Assembly: GCA_022496805.1 (NCBI GenBank)
Contig: CM040104.1
Location: 7,353,650-7,417,649 of the forward strand
Direction: 5' to 3'
DNA: 64,000 nt
Origin: Pohlia nutans
Lineage: Eukaryota > Streptophyta > Bryopsida > Bryales > Mniaceae
Under the pieces are notes generated by a model. It was given only the letters and a program-made list of their open reading frames with translations. It ran no database searches and was not told the origin of the DNA. Positions 21,632-36,900 of the stretch are shown here, piece by piece (position 1 is the first letter of the stretch; each line of letters opens with the position of its first letter). The position numbers and the translations under genes were made by a program.

Positions 21632-22602
21632 CACACATTGAATGTTATGCACCGTGAAAAAATATTGTTGAGAATGTTATGAAAACCATATTTGGAGAGA
21701 AGGACACCCTTGAAGTCCGTCTCGACATGAAGGAAGCGAATATACGCAGACATCTATGGCCCGTACAAGGAAAGAAATCCGGCAACGGCATATTACCTCA
21801 ATCCTCATACCTTCTGACAAAAAAAGAGCGGCAGGTCTTTGTAGACCAAGTGCGTTCCTTGCGAACCCCCACCTAGTACGTGAGGCAGCTAAAGAAGCGT
21901 GTGAACATGGATGGGCAAATCAAAGGCCTAAAATCCCATGACTACCATGTCCTCATGCAACAAGTGTTGCCATTATGTGTGCGTTCTACAATGGTAACGG
22001 AAGTTCGGACATCAATAATAATGTTGAGTCAGGTATTCGAGAGGATATGTGCTAAGTCTATTGATTCCAAGGCAATAGAAGAGATGAGGTGCGAAGTGGC
22101 CATAGCATTATGCATGTTGGAAAAGGAATTCCCACCATCATTTTTTGACATCATGAGCCGCTTGGTTATGCACTTCGTGGACGTATCCTATAAAAAGGTA
22201 CTTGAAGACATTGAAAGGGTACGTCCGAAATCGTGCTCGACCAGAAGATAGCATGGCCGAAGGCTATGCTATAGTCGAGGCATTGAGATTCTGCACCGAG
22301 TATAAGCAGGAGTATACAACTACTACGGGAAGAGTAAGGGATGATAAAGAAGACCTATCAATGTACGACGAGATCCTCGAAGGACAGTGTATCAATTATG
22401 AGACATTTTTCTATTGATTAAGACAGAAATATGTTGATTTGGATAAAAACGCGACCAAATCAATAGAAAAGTATCCTTGATCAACATGACTCAATCAATA
22501 GAACAATTGGATTTTCTAGTAGTGTTATTCTCCAAACATCAGAGAACGGATGAAGTACAATGCATATCTTTGGGCAAAACATCAAATATTCCCGGACTCG
22601 TG
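21632..22602 (+). pseudogene. CACTA transposase C-terminal remnant with DUF4218-type domain, copy 2
   Basis: Same as 6292-7262, with the same TAG stop (21874-21876), the same frameshift near 22202, and the same insertion-like segment at 22408-22527 whose right edge is TTTTCTAGTAGTG (22512-22524). The remnant ends 10-11 bp before the satellite resumes. Confidence 0.88.
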
Positions 22603-23509
22603 AAGCCACGGGCCATATAGATATATTTCTAGCTAAAACAACTATGGAATATGCCTTTCACGATACACTACCATCATCCAAATGATATCACGCATGTGTT
22701 TTATATTAGATACTACCATATAAATATATCTTTAGCTGAAACAACTATGGAATATGCCTTTCACGATGTACTACCATCATCCAAATGATATAACGCATGT
22801 GTTTTATATTAGATACTACCATATAAATATATATCTTAGGTGACACAACTATGGAATATGCCTTTCACGAAGTACTACCATCATCCAAATGATATCACGC
22901 ATGTGTTTTATATTAGATACTACCATATAAATATATCTTTAGCTGAAACAACTATAGAATATGCCTTGCACGATGTACTACCATCATCCAAATGATATCA
23001 CGCATGTGTTTTATATTTGATACTACCATATAAATATATCTTTAGCTGAAACAACTATGGAATATGCCTTTCACGATGTACTACCATCATCCAAATGATA
23101 TATGTCATGTGTTTTATATAAGATACTACCATATAAATATATCTTTATCTGAAACAACTCTGGAATATGCCTTTCACGATGTACAACCATCATCAAAATG
23201 ATATGACGCTTGTGTTTTATATTAGATATTACCATATAAATATATCTTTACCTGAAACAACTATGGAATATGCCTTTCACGATGTACTACCATCATCCAA
23301 ATGATATCACGCATGTATTTTATATTAGATACTACCATATAAATATATCTTTAGCTGAAACAACTACGGAATATGCCTTTCATGATGTACTACCATCATC
23401 CAAATGATATAACGCATGTGTTTTATATTTGATACTGCCATCTAAATATACCTCAAGCTAAATCAACTATGGAATATGCCTTTCACGTTGTACTACCATC
23501 ATCCAAATC

Positions 23510-26500
23510 ATATAAAGCATGTGTTTTATATTAGATAATTCCATATAAATACATCTCTAGCTAAAACAACCATGGAATATGCCTTTCACGCTGTACTACC
23601 ATCATCCAAATGATATAACGCATGTGTTTTATATTAGATACTACCATATAAATATATCTTTAGCTGAAACAACTATGGAATATGCCTTTCACAATGTTCT
23701 ACCATCATCCAGATGATATCACGCATGTGTTTTATATTAGATACTACCATATAAATATATCTTTAGCTGAAACAACTATGGAATATGCCTTTCACGATGT
23801 ACTACCATCACCCAAATGATATCACGCATGTGTTTTATATTAGATACTACGATATCAATATATCTTTAGCTGAAACAACTATGGAATATGCCTTTCACGA
23901 TGTACTACAATCATCCAACTGATATAACGCATGTGTTTTATATTTGATACTACCATCTGAATATACCTCAAGCTAAATCAACTATGGAATATGCCTTTCA
24001 CGTTGTACTACCATTATCCAAATGATATAACGCATGTGTTTTATATTAGATAATTCCATATAAATACATCTCTAGCTAAAACAACCATTGAACATGCCTT
24101 TCATGCTGTACTGCCATAATCCAAATGATATAACGCATGTGTTTTATATTAGATACTACCATATAAATATATCTTTAACTAAAACAACTATGGAATATGT
24201 CTTTCACGATGTACTACCATCATCCAAATGATATGACGCATGTGTTTTATATTAGATATTACCATAAAAATATATCTCTAGCTAAAACAACTATGGAATA
24301 TCCCTTTCACGATGTACTACCATCATCCAAATGATATCACGCATGTGTTATATATTAGATACTACCATATAAATATATCTTTAGCGGAAACAACTATGGA
24401 ATATGCCTTTCACAATGTTCTGCCATCATCCAGATGATATGACGCATGTGTTTTATATTAGATACTACCATATAAATATATCTTTAGCGGAAACAACTAT
24501 GGAATATGCCTTTCACGATGTACTACAATCATCCAACTCATATAACGCATGTGTTTTATATTTGATACTGCCATCTGAATATACCTCAAGCTAAATCAAC
24601 TATGGAATATGCCTTTCATGCTGTACTGCCATAATCCAAATGATATAACGCATGTGTTTTATATTAGATAATTCCATATAAATACATCTCTAGCTAAAAC
24701 AACCATTGAATATGCCTTTCATGCTGTACTGCCATCATCCAAATGATATAACGCATGTGTTTTATATTAGATACTACCATATAAATATATCTTTAACTAA
24801 AACAACTATGGAATATGTCTTTCACGATGTACTACCATCATCCAAATGATATCACACACGTGTTTCATATCAGATACTACCAAAGAAATATATGTTTAGC
24901 TGAAACAACTATGGAATATGCCATTCACGATGTACTACCATCATCCAAATGATATAACCCATGTATTTTATATTAGATACTACCATATAAATATATCTTT
25001 AGCTGAAACAACTAAGGAATATGCCTTTCACGATGTACTACCATCATCCAAATGATATAACGCATGTGTTTTATATTAGATACCACCATATTAATATATC
25101 TTTAGCTGAAACAACCATGTAATATGCCATTCACGATGTACTACCATCATCAAAATGATATAACGCATGTGTTTTATATTAGATACTACCATATAAATAT
25201 ATCAATAGCTGAAACAACTATGGAATATGCCTTTCACGATGTACTACCATCATCCAAATGATATAACGCATGTGTTTTATATTAGATACTACCATATAAA
25301 TATATCTTTAGTTGACACAACTATGGAATATGCCTTTCACGAAGTACTACCATCATCCAAATGATATCACGCATGTGTTTTATATTAGATACTACAATAT
25401 AAATATATCTTTAGCAGAAACAACTATGGAATATGCCTTGCACGATGTACTACCATCATCCAAATGATATGACTCATGTGTTTTATATTAAATACTACCA
25501 TGTAAATATATCTCAAGCTAAATCAACTATGGAATATGCCTTTCACGATGTACTACCATCTTCCAAATGATATAACGCATGTGTTTAATATTAGATACTG
25601 CCATATAAGTATATCTCTATTTGAAACAACTATGCAATAGGCCTTCCAGGATGTACAACGATCATCCAAATAATATAACGCATATGTTTTATATTAGATA
25701 CTGCCATATAAATATATCTCTAGCTAAAACAACTATAGAATATGCCTTTCACGATGTACTACCATCATCCAATTGTAATAACGCATGTGTTTCATATTAG
25801 ATACTACCATTTAAAATAAATCATTAGCTGAAAGAACCATTTAATATGCCTTTCACGATGTACTACCATCATCCAAATGATATCACGCATGTGTTTTATA
25901 TAAGATACTACCATAAACATATATCTTTAGCTATATCAACTATGGAATATGCCTTTCACGATGTACTATCATCATCCAAATGATATCACGCATGTGTTTT
26001 ATATTAGATACTACCATATAAATATATCTTTAGCTGAAACAACTATGGAATATGCTTTTCAGGATGTACTACCATCATCCAAATGATATCACGCATGTGT
26101 TTTATATAAGATACTACCATATAAATATATCTTTAGCTGAACAACTGTGGAATATGCCTTTCACGATGTACTACCATCATCCAAATGATATGACGCATGT
26201 GTTTTATATTAGATACTGCCATATACATATATCTCTACCTAAATCAACTATGGAATATGCCTCTCACAATGTACTACCATCATCCTGATGATCTAACGCA
26301 TGTGTTTTATATGAGATACTACCATATAAATATATCTCTAGCTCAATCAACTATGGAATATGCCTTTCACGATGTACTACCGTCATCCAAATGATATAAC
26401 GCATGTGTTTTATATTAGATACTGCCATATAAATATATCTCTAGTCGAATCAACTATGCAATATGCCTTTCAGGATGTACTACGATCATCCAAATGATAT

Positions 26501-29500
26501 AAGGCATGTGATTTATATTACATACTGCCTTATAAATATATCTCTAGCTAAAACAACTATAGAATATGCCTTTCACGATGTACTACCATCATCCAAATGA
26601 TATAACGCCTGTGTTTTATATTAGATACAGCCATATAAATATATCTCTAGCCCAATCAACTATCGAATACGCCTTTCACGATGTACTTCAATCTTCTAAA
26701 TGATATAACGCATGTGTTATATATTAGATACTACCATATAAATATATCATTAGCTGAAACAACTATGGTATATGACTTTTACGATGTACTACCATCATCC
26801 AAATGATATCACGCATGTGTTTTATATAAGATACTACCATATAAATATATCTTTAGCTATATCAACTATGGAATATGCCTTTCACGATGTACTATCATCT
26901 TCCAAATGATATCACTCATGTGTTTTATATTAGATACTACCATATAAATATATGTTTAGCTGAAAGAACTATGGAATATGCCTTTCACGATGTACTACCA
27001 TCATCCAAATGATATCACGCATGTGATTTATATTAGATTATACCATATAAATATCTCTTTAGCTGAAACAACTGTGGAATATGCCTTTCACGATGTACTA
27101 TCATCTTCCAAATTATATAACGCATGTGTTTTATATTAGATACTGCCATATAAATATAACTCTAGCTAAATCAACTATGGAATATGCCTCTCACGATGTA
27201 CTACCATCATCCTGATGATCTAACGCATGTGTTTTATATAAGATACTACCATATAAATATATCTCTAGCTCAAGCAACTATGGAATATGCCTTTCACGAT
27301 GTACTAGCATCATCCAAATGATATGACGCATGTGTTTAACATTAGATACTACCATGTATATATATCTTTAGCAAATATAACTATAGAATATGCCTTTCTC
27401 GACGTACTACCATCATCCACATGATATAACGCCTGTGTTTTATATTAGATACAGCCATATAAATATATCTCTAGCCCAATCAACTATCGAATACGCCTTT
27501 CACGATGTACTTCAATCTTCTAAATGATATACCGCATGTGTTTTATATTAGATACTACCATATAAATATATCATTAGCTGAAACAACTATGGTATATGAC
27601 TTTTACGATGTACTACCATCATCCAAATGATATCACGCATGTGTTTTATATTAGATACTACCATATAAATATATCTTTAGCTGAATTAACTATGGAATAT
27701 GCCTTTCACGATGTACTACCAGCATCAAAAAGATATGAAGCATGTGTTTTATATTAGATATTACCATATAAATATATCTTTACCTGAAACAACTATGGAA
27801 TATGCCTTTCACGATGTACTAGCATCATCCAAATGATATCACGCATGTGTTTTATATTAGATACTACCATATAAATATATCTTTAGCTGAAACAACTACG
27901 GAATATGCCTTTCATGATGTACTACCATCATCCAAATGATATAACGCATGTGTTTTATTTTTGATACTGCCATCTAAATCTACCTCAAGCTAAATCAACT
28001 ATGGAATATGCTTTTCACGTTGTACTACCATCATCCAAATGATATAACGCATGTGTTTTATATAAGATACTACCATATAAATATATCTTTAGCTGAAACA
28101 ACTATGGAATATGCCTTTCACGATGTACTACCATCATCCAAATGATATATGTCATGTGTTTTATATAAGATACTACTATATAAATATATTTTTATCTGAA
28201 ACAAATATGGAATATGCCTTTCACGATGTACTACCATCATCCAAATGATATAACGCATGTGTATTATATTAGATACTACCATATAAATCTATCTCTATCT
28301 AATACAACTATGGAATATGCCTTTCAAAATATACTACCATCATCCAAATCATATGACGTATGTGTTTAACATTAGATACTACCATGTATATACATCTTTA
28401 GCAAATATAACTATAGAGTATGCCTTTCTCGACGTACTACCATCATCCACAAGATATAACGCATGTGTTTTATATTAGATACAGCCATATAATTATATCT
28501 CTAGCCCAATCAACTATCGAATACGCCTTTCACGATGTACTTCAATCTTCTAAATGATATAACGCATGTGTTTTATATTAGATACTACCATATAAATATA
28601 TCATTAGCTGAAAAAACTATGGTATATGACTTTTACGATGTACTACCATCATCCAAATGATATCACGCATGTGTTTTATATTACATACTACCATATAAAT
28701 ATATCTTTAGCTATATCAACTATGGAATATGCCTTTCACGATGTACAATCATCATCCAAATGATATCACGCATGTGTTTTATATTAGATACTACCATATA
28801 AATATATCTTTAGCTGAAACAACTATGGAATATGCCTTTCACGATGTACTACCATCATCCAAATGATATCACGCTGTGTTTTATATTAGATACTACCATA
28901 TAAATAACTCTTTAGCTGAAACAACTGTGGAATATGCCTTTCACGATGTACTACCATCATCCAAATTATATAACGCATGTGTTTTATATTAGATACTGCA
29001 ATATAAATATATCTCTAGCTAAATCAACTATGGAATATGCCTCTCACGATGTACTACCATCACCCAAATGATATAACGCATGTGTTTTATATTAGATACT
29101 GCCCTATAAATATGTCTCTAGTTGAATCAACTATGCAATAGGCCTTTCAAGATGTACTACGATCATCCAAATGATATAACGCATGTGATTTATATTACAT
29201 ACTGCCTTATAAATATATCTCTAGCTAAAACAACTATAGAATATCCCTTTCACGATGTACTACCATCATCCAAATGATATAACGCATGTGTTTTATATAA
29301 GATAATTCCATATAAATATATCTCTAGCTAAAACAACCATGGAATGTGCCATTTACGCTGTACTACAATCATCCAAATGATATAACGCATGTGTTTTATA
29401 TTAGATACTACCATAAAAACATGTCTTTAGCTGAAACAACTATAAAATATGCCTTTCACGATGTACTACCATCATCAAAATGATATGACGCATGTGTTTT

Positions 29501-31200
29501 ATATTAGATATTACCTTATAAATATATCTTTAGCTGAAACAACTATGGAATATGCCTTACACGATGTACTACCATCAAGCAAATGATATAACGCATGTGT
29601 TTTATATTAGATACTACCATATAAATATATCTTTAGCTGAAACAACTATGGAATATGCCTTTCATGATGCACTTCGATCATCCAAATGATATCACGCATG
29701 TGTTCTATATTAGATACTACCATATAAATATATCCTTAGCTGAAACAACTAGAAAATAATCCTTTATCGATGTACTACCATCATCCAAATGATATCACGC
29801 ATGTGTTTTATATTAGATACTACCATATAAATATATCTTTAGCTGAAGCAACCATGTAATATGCCTCTTACGACGTACTACCAGCATCAAAATGATATGA
29901 CGCATGTGTTTTATATTAGATATTACCATATAAATATATCTCTAGCTGAAACAACTATGGAATATGCCTTTCACGATATACTATTATCATCAAAATGATA
30001 TAACACATGTGTTATATATTAGATACTACCATATAAATATATCTTTAGCAAAAACAACTATGGAATATGCCTTTCACGATGTAATACCATCATCCAAATG
30101 ATATAACTCATGTGTTTTATATTAAATACTACCATACAAATATATCATTACCTGAAACAACTATGGAATATGCCTTTCACGATGTACTACCATCATCCAA
30201 ATGATATCACGCATGTGTTTTATATTAGATACTACCATATAAATATATCTTTAGCTGAAACAACTACGGAATATGCCTTTCAGGATGTACTACCATCATC
30301 CAAATGATATCAGGAATGTATTTTATATTAGATACTACCATAAAAATATATCTTTAGCTGAAACAACTACGGAATATGCCTTTGAGGATGTACTACCATC
30401 ATCCAAATGATATAACGCATGTGTTTTATATTAGATACTACCATATAAATATATCTTTAGCGGAAACAACTTTGGAATATGCCTTTCACGATGTAATACC
30501 ATCATCCAAATGATATAACGCATGTGTTTTATATTAGATACTACCATACAAATATATCTTTAGCCGAAACAACTATGGAATATGCCTTTCACGAAGTACT
30601 ACCATCATCCAAATGAAATAACGCATGTGTTTTACATTAAATACTCCCATATAAATATATCTTTAGCTGAAACTACCATATAATATGCCTTTCACGATGT
30701 ACTACCATCATCCGAATGATATGACGCATGTGTTTTATATAAGATATTACCATAAAAATATATCTCTAGCTAAAACAACTATGGAATATCCCTTTCACGA
30801 TGTACTACCATCATGCTAATGATATCACGCATGTGTTATATATTAGATACTACCATATAAATATATCTTTAGCGGAAACAACTATGGAATATGCCTTTGA
30901 CAATGTTCTACCATCATCCAGATGATATCACGCATGTGTTTTATATTAGATACTACCACATAAATATATCTTTAGCTGAAACAACTGTGGAATATGCCTT
31001 TCACGATGTACTACCATCATCCAAATGATATCACGCATGTGTTTTATATAAGATACTACCATATAAATATATCTTTAGCTGAAACAACTATGGAATATGC
31101 CTTTCACGATGTACTACCATCATCCAAATGATATATGACATGTGTTTTATATAAGATACTACCATATAAATATATTTTTATCTGAAACAACTATGGAATA
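23510..31200. repeat. Satellite segment copied 10.4 kb downstream (source or sister)
   Basis: Monomer order and private variants here recur at about 33911-41600 with offsets of 10401-10403 bp (24403/34804, 26197/36599, 30110/40513). Part of it (up to 28500) is also present in array 1, so that interval exists three times in the window. Confidence 0.9.
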
Positions 31201-32100
31201 TGCCTTTCACGATGTACTACCATCATCCAAATGATATCACGCATGTGTTTTATATTAGATACTACCATATAAATATATCTTTAGCTGAAACAACTACGGA
31301 ATATGCCTTTCAGGATGTACAACCATCATCCAAATGATATCAGGAATGTATTTTATATTAGATACTACCATAAAAATATATCTTTAGCTGAAACAACTAC
31401 GGAATATGCCTTTGAGGATGTACTACCATCATCCAAATGATATAACGCATGTGTTTTATATTAGATACTACCATATAAATATATCTTTATCGGAAACAAC
31501 TTTGGAATATGCCTTTCACGATGTAATACCATCATCCAAATGATATAACGCATGTGTTTTATATTAGATACTACCATACAAATATATCTTTAGCCGAAAC
31601 AACTATGGAATATGCCTTTCACGAAGTACTACCATCATCCAAATGAAATAGCGCATGTGTTTTACATTAAATACTCCCATATAAATATATCTTTAGTTGA
31701 AACAACCATATAATATGCCTTTCACGATGTACTACCATCATCCGAATGATATGACGCATGTGTTTTATATAAGATATTACCATAAAAATATATCTCTAGC
31801 TAAAACAACTATGGAATATCCCTTTCACGATGTACTACCATCATGCTAATGATATCACGCATGTGTTATATATTAGATACTACCATATAAATATATCTTT
31901 AGCGGAAACAACTATGGAATATGCCTTTGACAATGTTCTACCATCATCCAGATGATATCACGCATGTGTTTTATATTAGATACTACCAGATAAATATATC
32001 TTTAGCTGAAACAACTGTGGAATATGCCTTTCACGATGTACTACCATCATCCAAATGATATCACGCATGTGTTTTATATTAGATACTACGATATCAATAT
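30240..32100. repeat. Ten-monomer (1,030-bp) tandem duplication inside the satellite
   Basis: CAACTACGGA at 30261 and 31291 start the same series: CAGGAATGTATTTTATATT, GAGGATGTAC, TTTGGAATATGCC, TTACATTAAATACTCCC, CATCATGCTAATG. The two copies differ in a few bases (CCACATAAAT at 30956 against CCAGATAAAT at 31986). 1,030 is exactly 10 x 103. Confidence 0.88.
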
Positions 32101-33910
32101 ATCTTTAGCTGAAACAACTATGGAATATGCCTTTCACGATGTACTACAATCATCCAATTGATATAACGCATGTGTTTTATATTTGATATTGCCATCTGAA
32201 TATACCTCAAGCTAAATCAACTATGGAATATGCCTTTTACGTTGTACTACCATTATCCAAATGATATAACGCATGTGTTTTATATTAGATAATTCCATAT
32301 AAATACATCTCTAGCTAAAACAACCATTGAATATGCCTTTCATGCTGTACTGCCATCATCCAAATGATATAAAGCATGTGTTTTATATTAGATACTACCA
32401 TATAAATATATCTTTAGCTGAAACTACAATGGAATATGCCTTTCACGAATACTACCATCATCCAAATGATATAACGCAAGTATTTTATATTAGATACTGC
32501 CATCTAAATATATCTCTAGCTCAATCAACTATGGAATAAGCCTTTTACGTTGTACTACCATCATCCAAATGATATAACGCAAGTATTTTATATTAGATAC
32601 TGCCATCTAAATATATCTCTAGCTCAATCAACTATGGAATAAGCCTTTCTCGATGTACTACCATCATCCAAATGATATCACGCATGTGTTTTATATAAGA
32701 TACTACCATATAAATATATCTTTAGCTGAAACAACTATGGAATATGCCTTTCATGATGTACTACCATCATCCAAATGATATAACGCATGTGTTTTATATA
32801 AGATACTGCCATATAAATCTATCTCTATCTAATACAACTATGGATTATGCCTTTCACGATATATTACCATCATCCAAATGATATGACGCATGTGTTTAAC
32901 ATTAGATACTACCATGTATATACATCTTTAGCAAATATAACTATAGAGTATGCCTTTCTCGACGTACTACCATCATCCACAAGATATAACGCCTGTGTTT
33001 TATATTAGATACAGCCATATAAATATATCTCTAGCCCAATCAACTATCGAATACGCCTTTCACGATGTACTTCAATCTTCTAAATGATATAACGCATGTG
33101 TTTTATATTAGATACTACCATATAAATATATCATTAGCTGAAACAACTATGGTATATGACTTTTACGATGTACTACCATCATCCAAATGATATCACGCAT
33201 GTGTTTTATATTAGATACTACCATATAAATATATCTTTAGCTGAATTAACTATGGAATATGCCTTTCACGATGTACTACCATCATCCAAAAGATATGACG
33301 CATGTGTTTTATATTAGATATTACCATATAAATATATCTTTACCTGAAACAACTATGGAATATGCCTTTCACGATGTACTAGCATCATCCACATGATATC
33401 ACAAATGTGTTCTATTTTAGATACTGCCAAATAATTATATTTCTAGCGAAAACAACTATAGAATATGCCTTTCACGATGTACTACCATCATCCAGATGAT
33501 ATCACGCATGTGTTTTATATTAGATACTACCATATAAATATATGTTTAGGGGAAACAACTATGGAATATGCCTTTCACGATGTACTACCATCACCCAAAT
33601 GATATCACGCATGTGTTTTATATTAGATACTACGATATCAATATATCTTTAGCTGAAACAACTATGGAATATGCCTTTCACGATGTACTACAATCATCCA
33701 ACTGATATAACGCATGTGTTTTATATTTGATACTGCCATCTGAATATACCTCAAGCTAAATCAACTATAGAATATGCCTTTCACGTTGTACTACCATTAT
33801 CCAAATAATATAACCCGTGTGTTTTATATTAGATAATTCCATATAAATACATCTCTAGCTAAAACAACCATTGAATATGCCTTTCATGCTGTACTGCCAT
33901 CATCCAAATG

Positions 33911-36900
33911 ATATAACGCATGTGTTTTATATTAGATAATTCCATATAAATACATCTCTAGCTAAAACAACCATGGAATATGCCTTTCACGCTGTACTAC
34001 CATCATCCAAATGATATAACGCATGTGTTTTATATTAGATACTACCATATAAATATATCTTTAGCTGAAACAACTATGGAATATGCCTTTCACAATGTTC
34101 TACCATCATCCAGATGATATCACGCATGTGTTTTATATTATATACTACCATATAAATATATCTTTAGCTGAAACAACTATGGAATATGCCTTTCACGATG
34201 TACTACCATCACCCAAATGATATCACGCATGTGTTTTATATTAGATACTACGATATCAATATATCTTTAGCTGAAACAACTATGGAATATGCCTTTCACG
34301 ATGTACTACAATCATCCAACTGATATAACGCATGTGTTTTATATTTGATACTACCATCTGAATATACCTCAAGCTAAATCAACTATGGAATATGCCTTTC
34401 ACGTTGTACTACCATTATCCAAATGATATAACGCATGTGTTTTATATTAGATAATTCCATATAAATACATCTCTAGCTAAAACAACCATTGAACATGCCT
34501 TTCATGCTGTACTGCCATAATCCAAATGATATAACGCATGTGTTTTATATTAGATACTACCATATAAATATATCTTTAACTAAAACAACTATGGAATATG
34601 TCTTTCACGATGTACTACCATTATCCAAATGATATGACGCATGTGTTTTATATTAGATATTACCATAAAAATATATCTCTAGCTAAAACAACTATGGAAT
34701 ATCCCTTTCACGATGTACTACCATCATCCAAATGATATCACGCATGTGTTATATATTAGATACTACCATATAAATATATCTTTAGCGGAAACAACTATGG
34801 AATATGCCTTTCACAATGTTCTGCCATCATCCAGATGATATGACGCATGTGTTTTATATTAGATACTACCATATAAATATATCTTTAGCGGAAACAACTA
34901 TGGAATATGCCTTTCACGATGTACTACAATCATCCAACTCATATAACGCATGTGTTTTATATTTGATACTACCATCTGAATATACCTCAAGCTAAATCAA
35001 CTATGGAATATGCCTTTCATGCTGTACTGCCATAATCCAAATGATATAATGCATGTGTTTTATATTAGATAATTCCATATAAATACATCTCTAGCTAAAA
35101 CAACCATTGAATATGCCTTTCATGCTGTACTGCCATAATCCAAATGATATAACGCATGTGTTTTATATTAGATACTACCATATAAATATATCTTTAACTA
35201 AAACAACTATGGAATATGTCTTTCACGATGTACTACCATCATCCAAATGATATCACACACGTGTTTCATATCAGATACTACCAAAGAAATATATGTTTAG
35301 CTGAAACAACTATGGAATATGCCATTCACGATGTACTACCATCATCCAAATGATATAACCCATGTATTTTATATTAGATACTACCATATAAATATATCTT
35401 TAGCTGAAACAACTAAGGAATATGCCTTTCACGATGTACTACCATCATCCAAATGATATAACGCATGTGTTTTATATTAGATACCACCATATTAATATAT
35501 CTTTAGCTGAAACAACCATGTAATATGCCATTCACGATGTACTACCATCATCAAAATGATATAACGCATGTGTTTTATATTAGATACTACCATATAAATA
35601 TATCAATAGCTGAAACAACTATGGAATATGCCTTTCACGATGTACTACCATCATCCAAATGATATAACGCATGTGTTTTATATTAGATACTACCATATAA
35701 ATATATCTTTAGTTGACACAACTATGGAATATGCCTTTCACGAAGTACTACCATCATCCAAATGATATCACGCATGTGTTTTATATTAGATACTACAATA
35801 TAAATATATCTTTAGCAGAAACAACTATGGAATATGCCTTGCACGATGTACTACCATCATCCAAATGATATGACGCATGTGTTTTATATTAAATACTACC
35901 ATGTAAATATATCTCAAGCTAAATCAACTATGGAATATGCCTTTCACGATGTACTACCATCTTCCAAATGATATAACGCATGTGTTTAATATTAGATACT
36001 GCCATATAAGTATATCTCTATTTGAAACAACTATGCAATAGGCCTTCCAGGATGTACAACGATCATCCAAATAATATAACGCATATGTTTTATATTAGAT
36101 ACTGCCATATAAATATATCTCTAGCTAAAACAACTATAGAATATGCCTTTCACGATGTACTACCATCATCCAATTGTAATAACGCATGTGTTTCATATTA
36201 GATACTACCATTTAAAATAAATCATTAGCTGAAAGAACCATTTAATATGCCTTTCACGATGTACTACCATCATCCAAATGATATCACGCATGTGTTTTAT
36301 ATAAGATACTACCATAAACATATATCTTTAGCTATATCAACTATGGAATATGCCTTTCACGATGTACTATCATCATCCAAATGATATCACGCATGTGTTT
36401 TATATTAGATACTACCATATAAATATATCTTTAGCTGAAACAACTATGGAATATGCTTTTCAGGATGTACTACCATCATCCAAATGATATCACGCATGTG
36501 TTTTATATAAGATACTACCATATAAATATATCTTTAGCTGAAACAATTGTGGAATATGCCTTTCACGATGTACTACCATCATCCAAATGATATGACGCAT
36601 GTGTTTTATATTAGATACTGCCATATACATATATCTCTACCTAAATCAACTATGGAATATGCCTCTCACAATGTACTACCATCATCCTGATGATCTAACG
36701 CATGTGTTTTATATGAGATACTACCATATAAATATATCTCTAGCTCAATCAACTATGGAATATGCCTTTCACGATGTACTACCGTCATCCAAATGATATA
36801 ACGCATGTGTTTTATATTAGATACTGCCATATAAATATATCTCTAGTCGAATCAACTATGCAATATGCCTTTCAGGATGTACTACGATCATCCAAATGAT

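Larger units (their letters stand above)
13267..22612 (+). mobile_element. CACTA-derived block carrying host gene fragments, copy 2 (complete in window)
   Basis: About 9.35 kb between two arrays of the same satellite. The left end is CACTACGTCAAACAGG, directly abutting the satellite, followed by about 1 kb of GTGACTC/GAGTCATA subterminal repeats as in CACTA elements. Next come minus-strand exons of an unknown gene, a GLYR2-like gene, a RAD6-like gene and an MCTP-like gene, then plus-strand transposase remnants (zinc-binding module, DUF4218-type region). The right terminal inverted repeat was not found; the transposase remnant runs to within 11 bp of the satellite. I infer a 3'-truncated, non-autonomous element that had captured host exons. 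An alternative is a composite of several nested insertions. Confidence 0.7.
15341..28500. repeat. 15,340-bp tandem duplication, copy 2
   Basis: Second copy of the unit described for 1-13160. The correspondence ends within a satellite monomer near 28490-28505, after which array 2 continues while array 1 has only about one more monomer before the CACTAC terminus. Confidence 0.95.
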
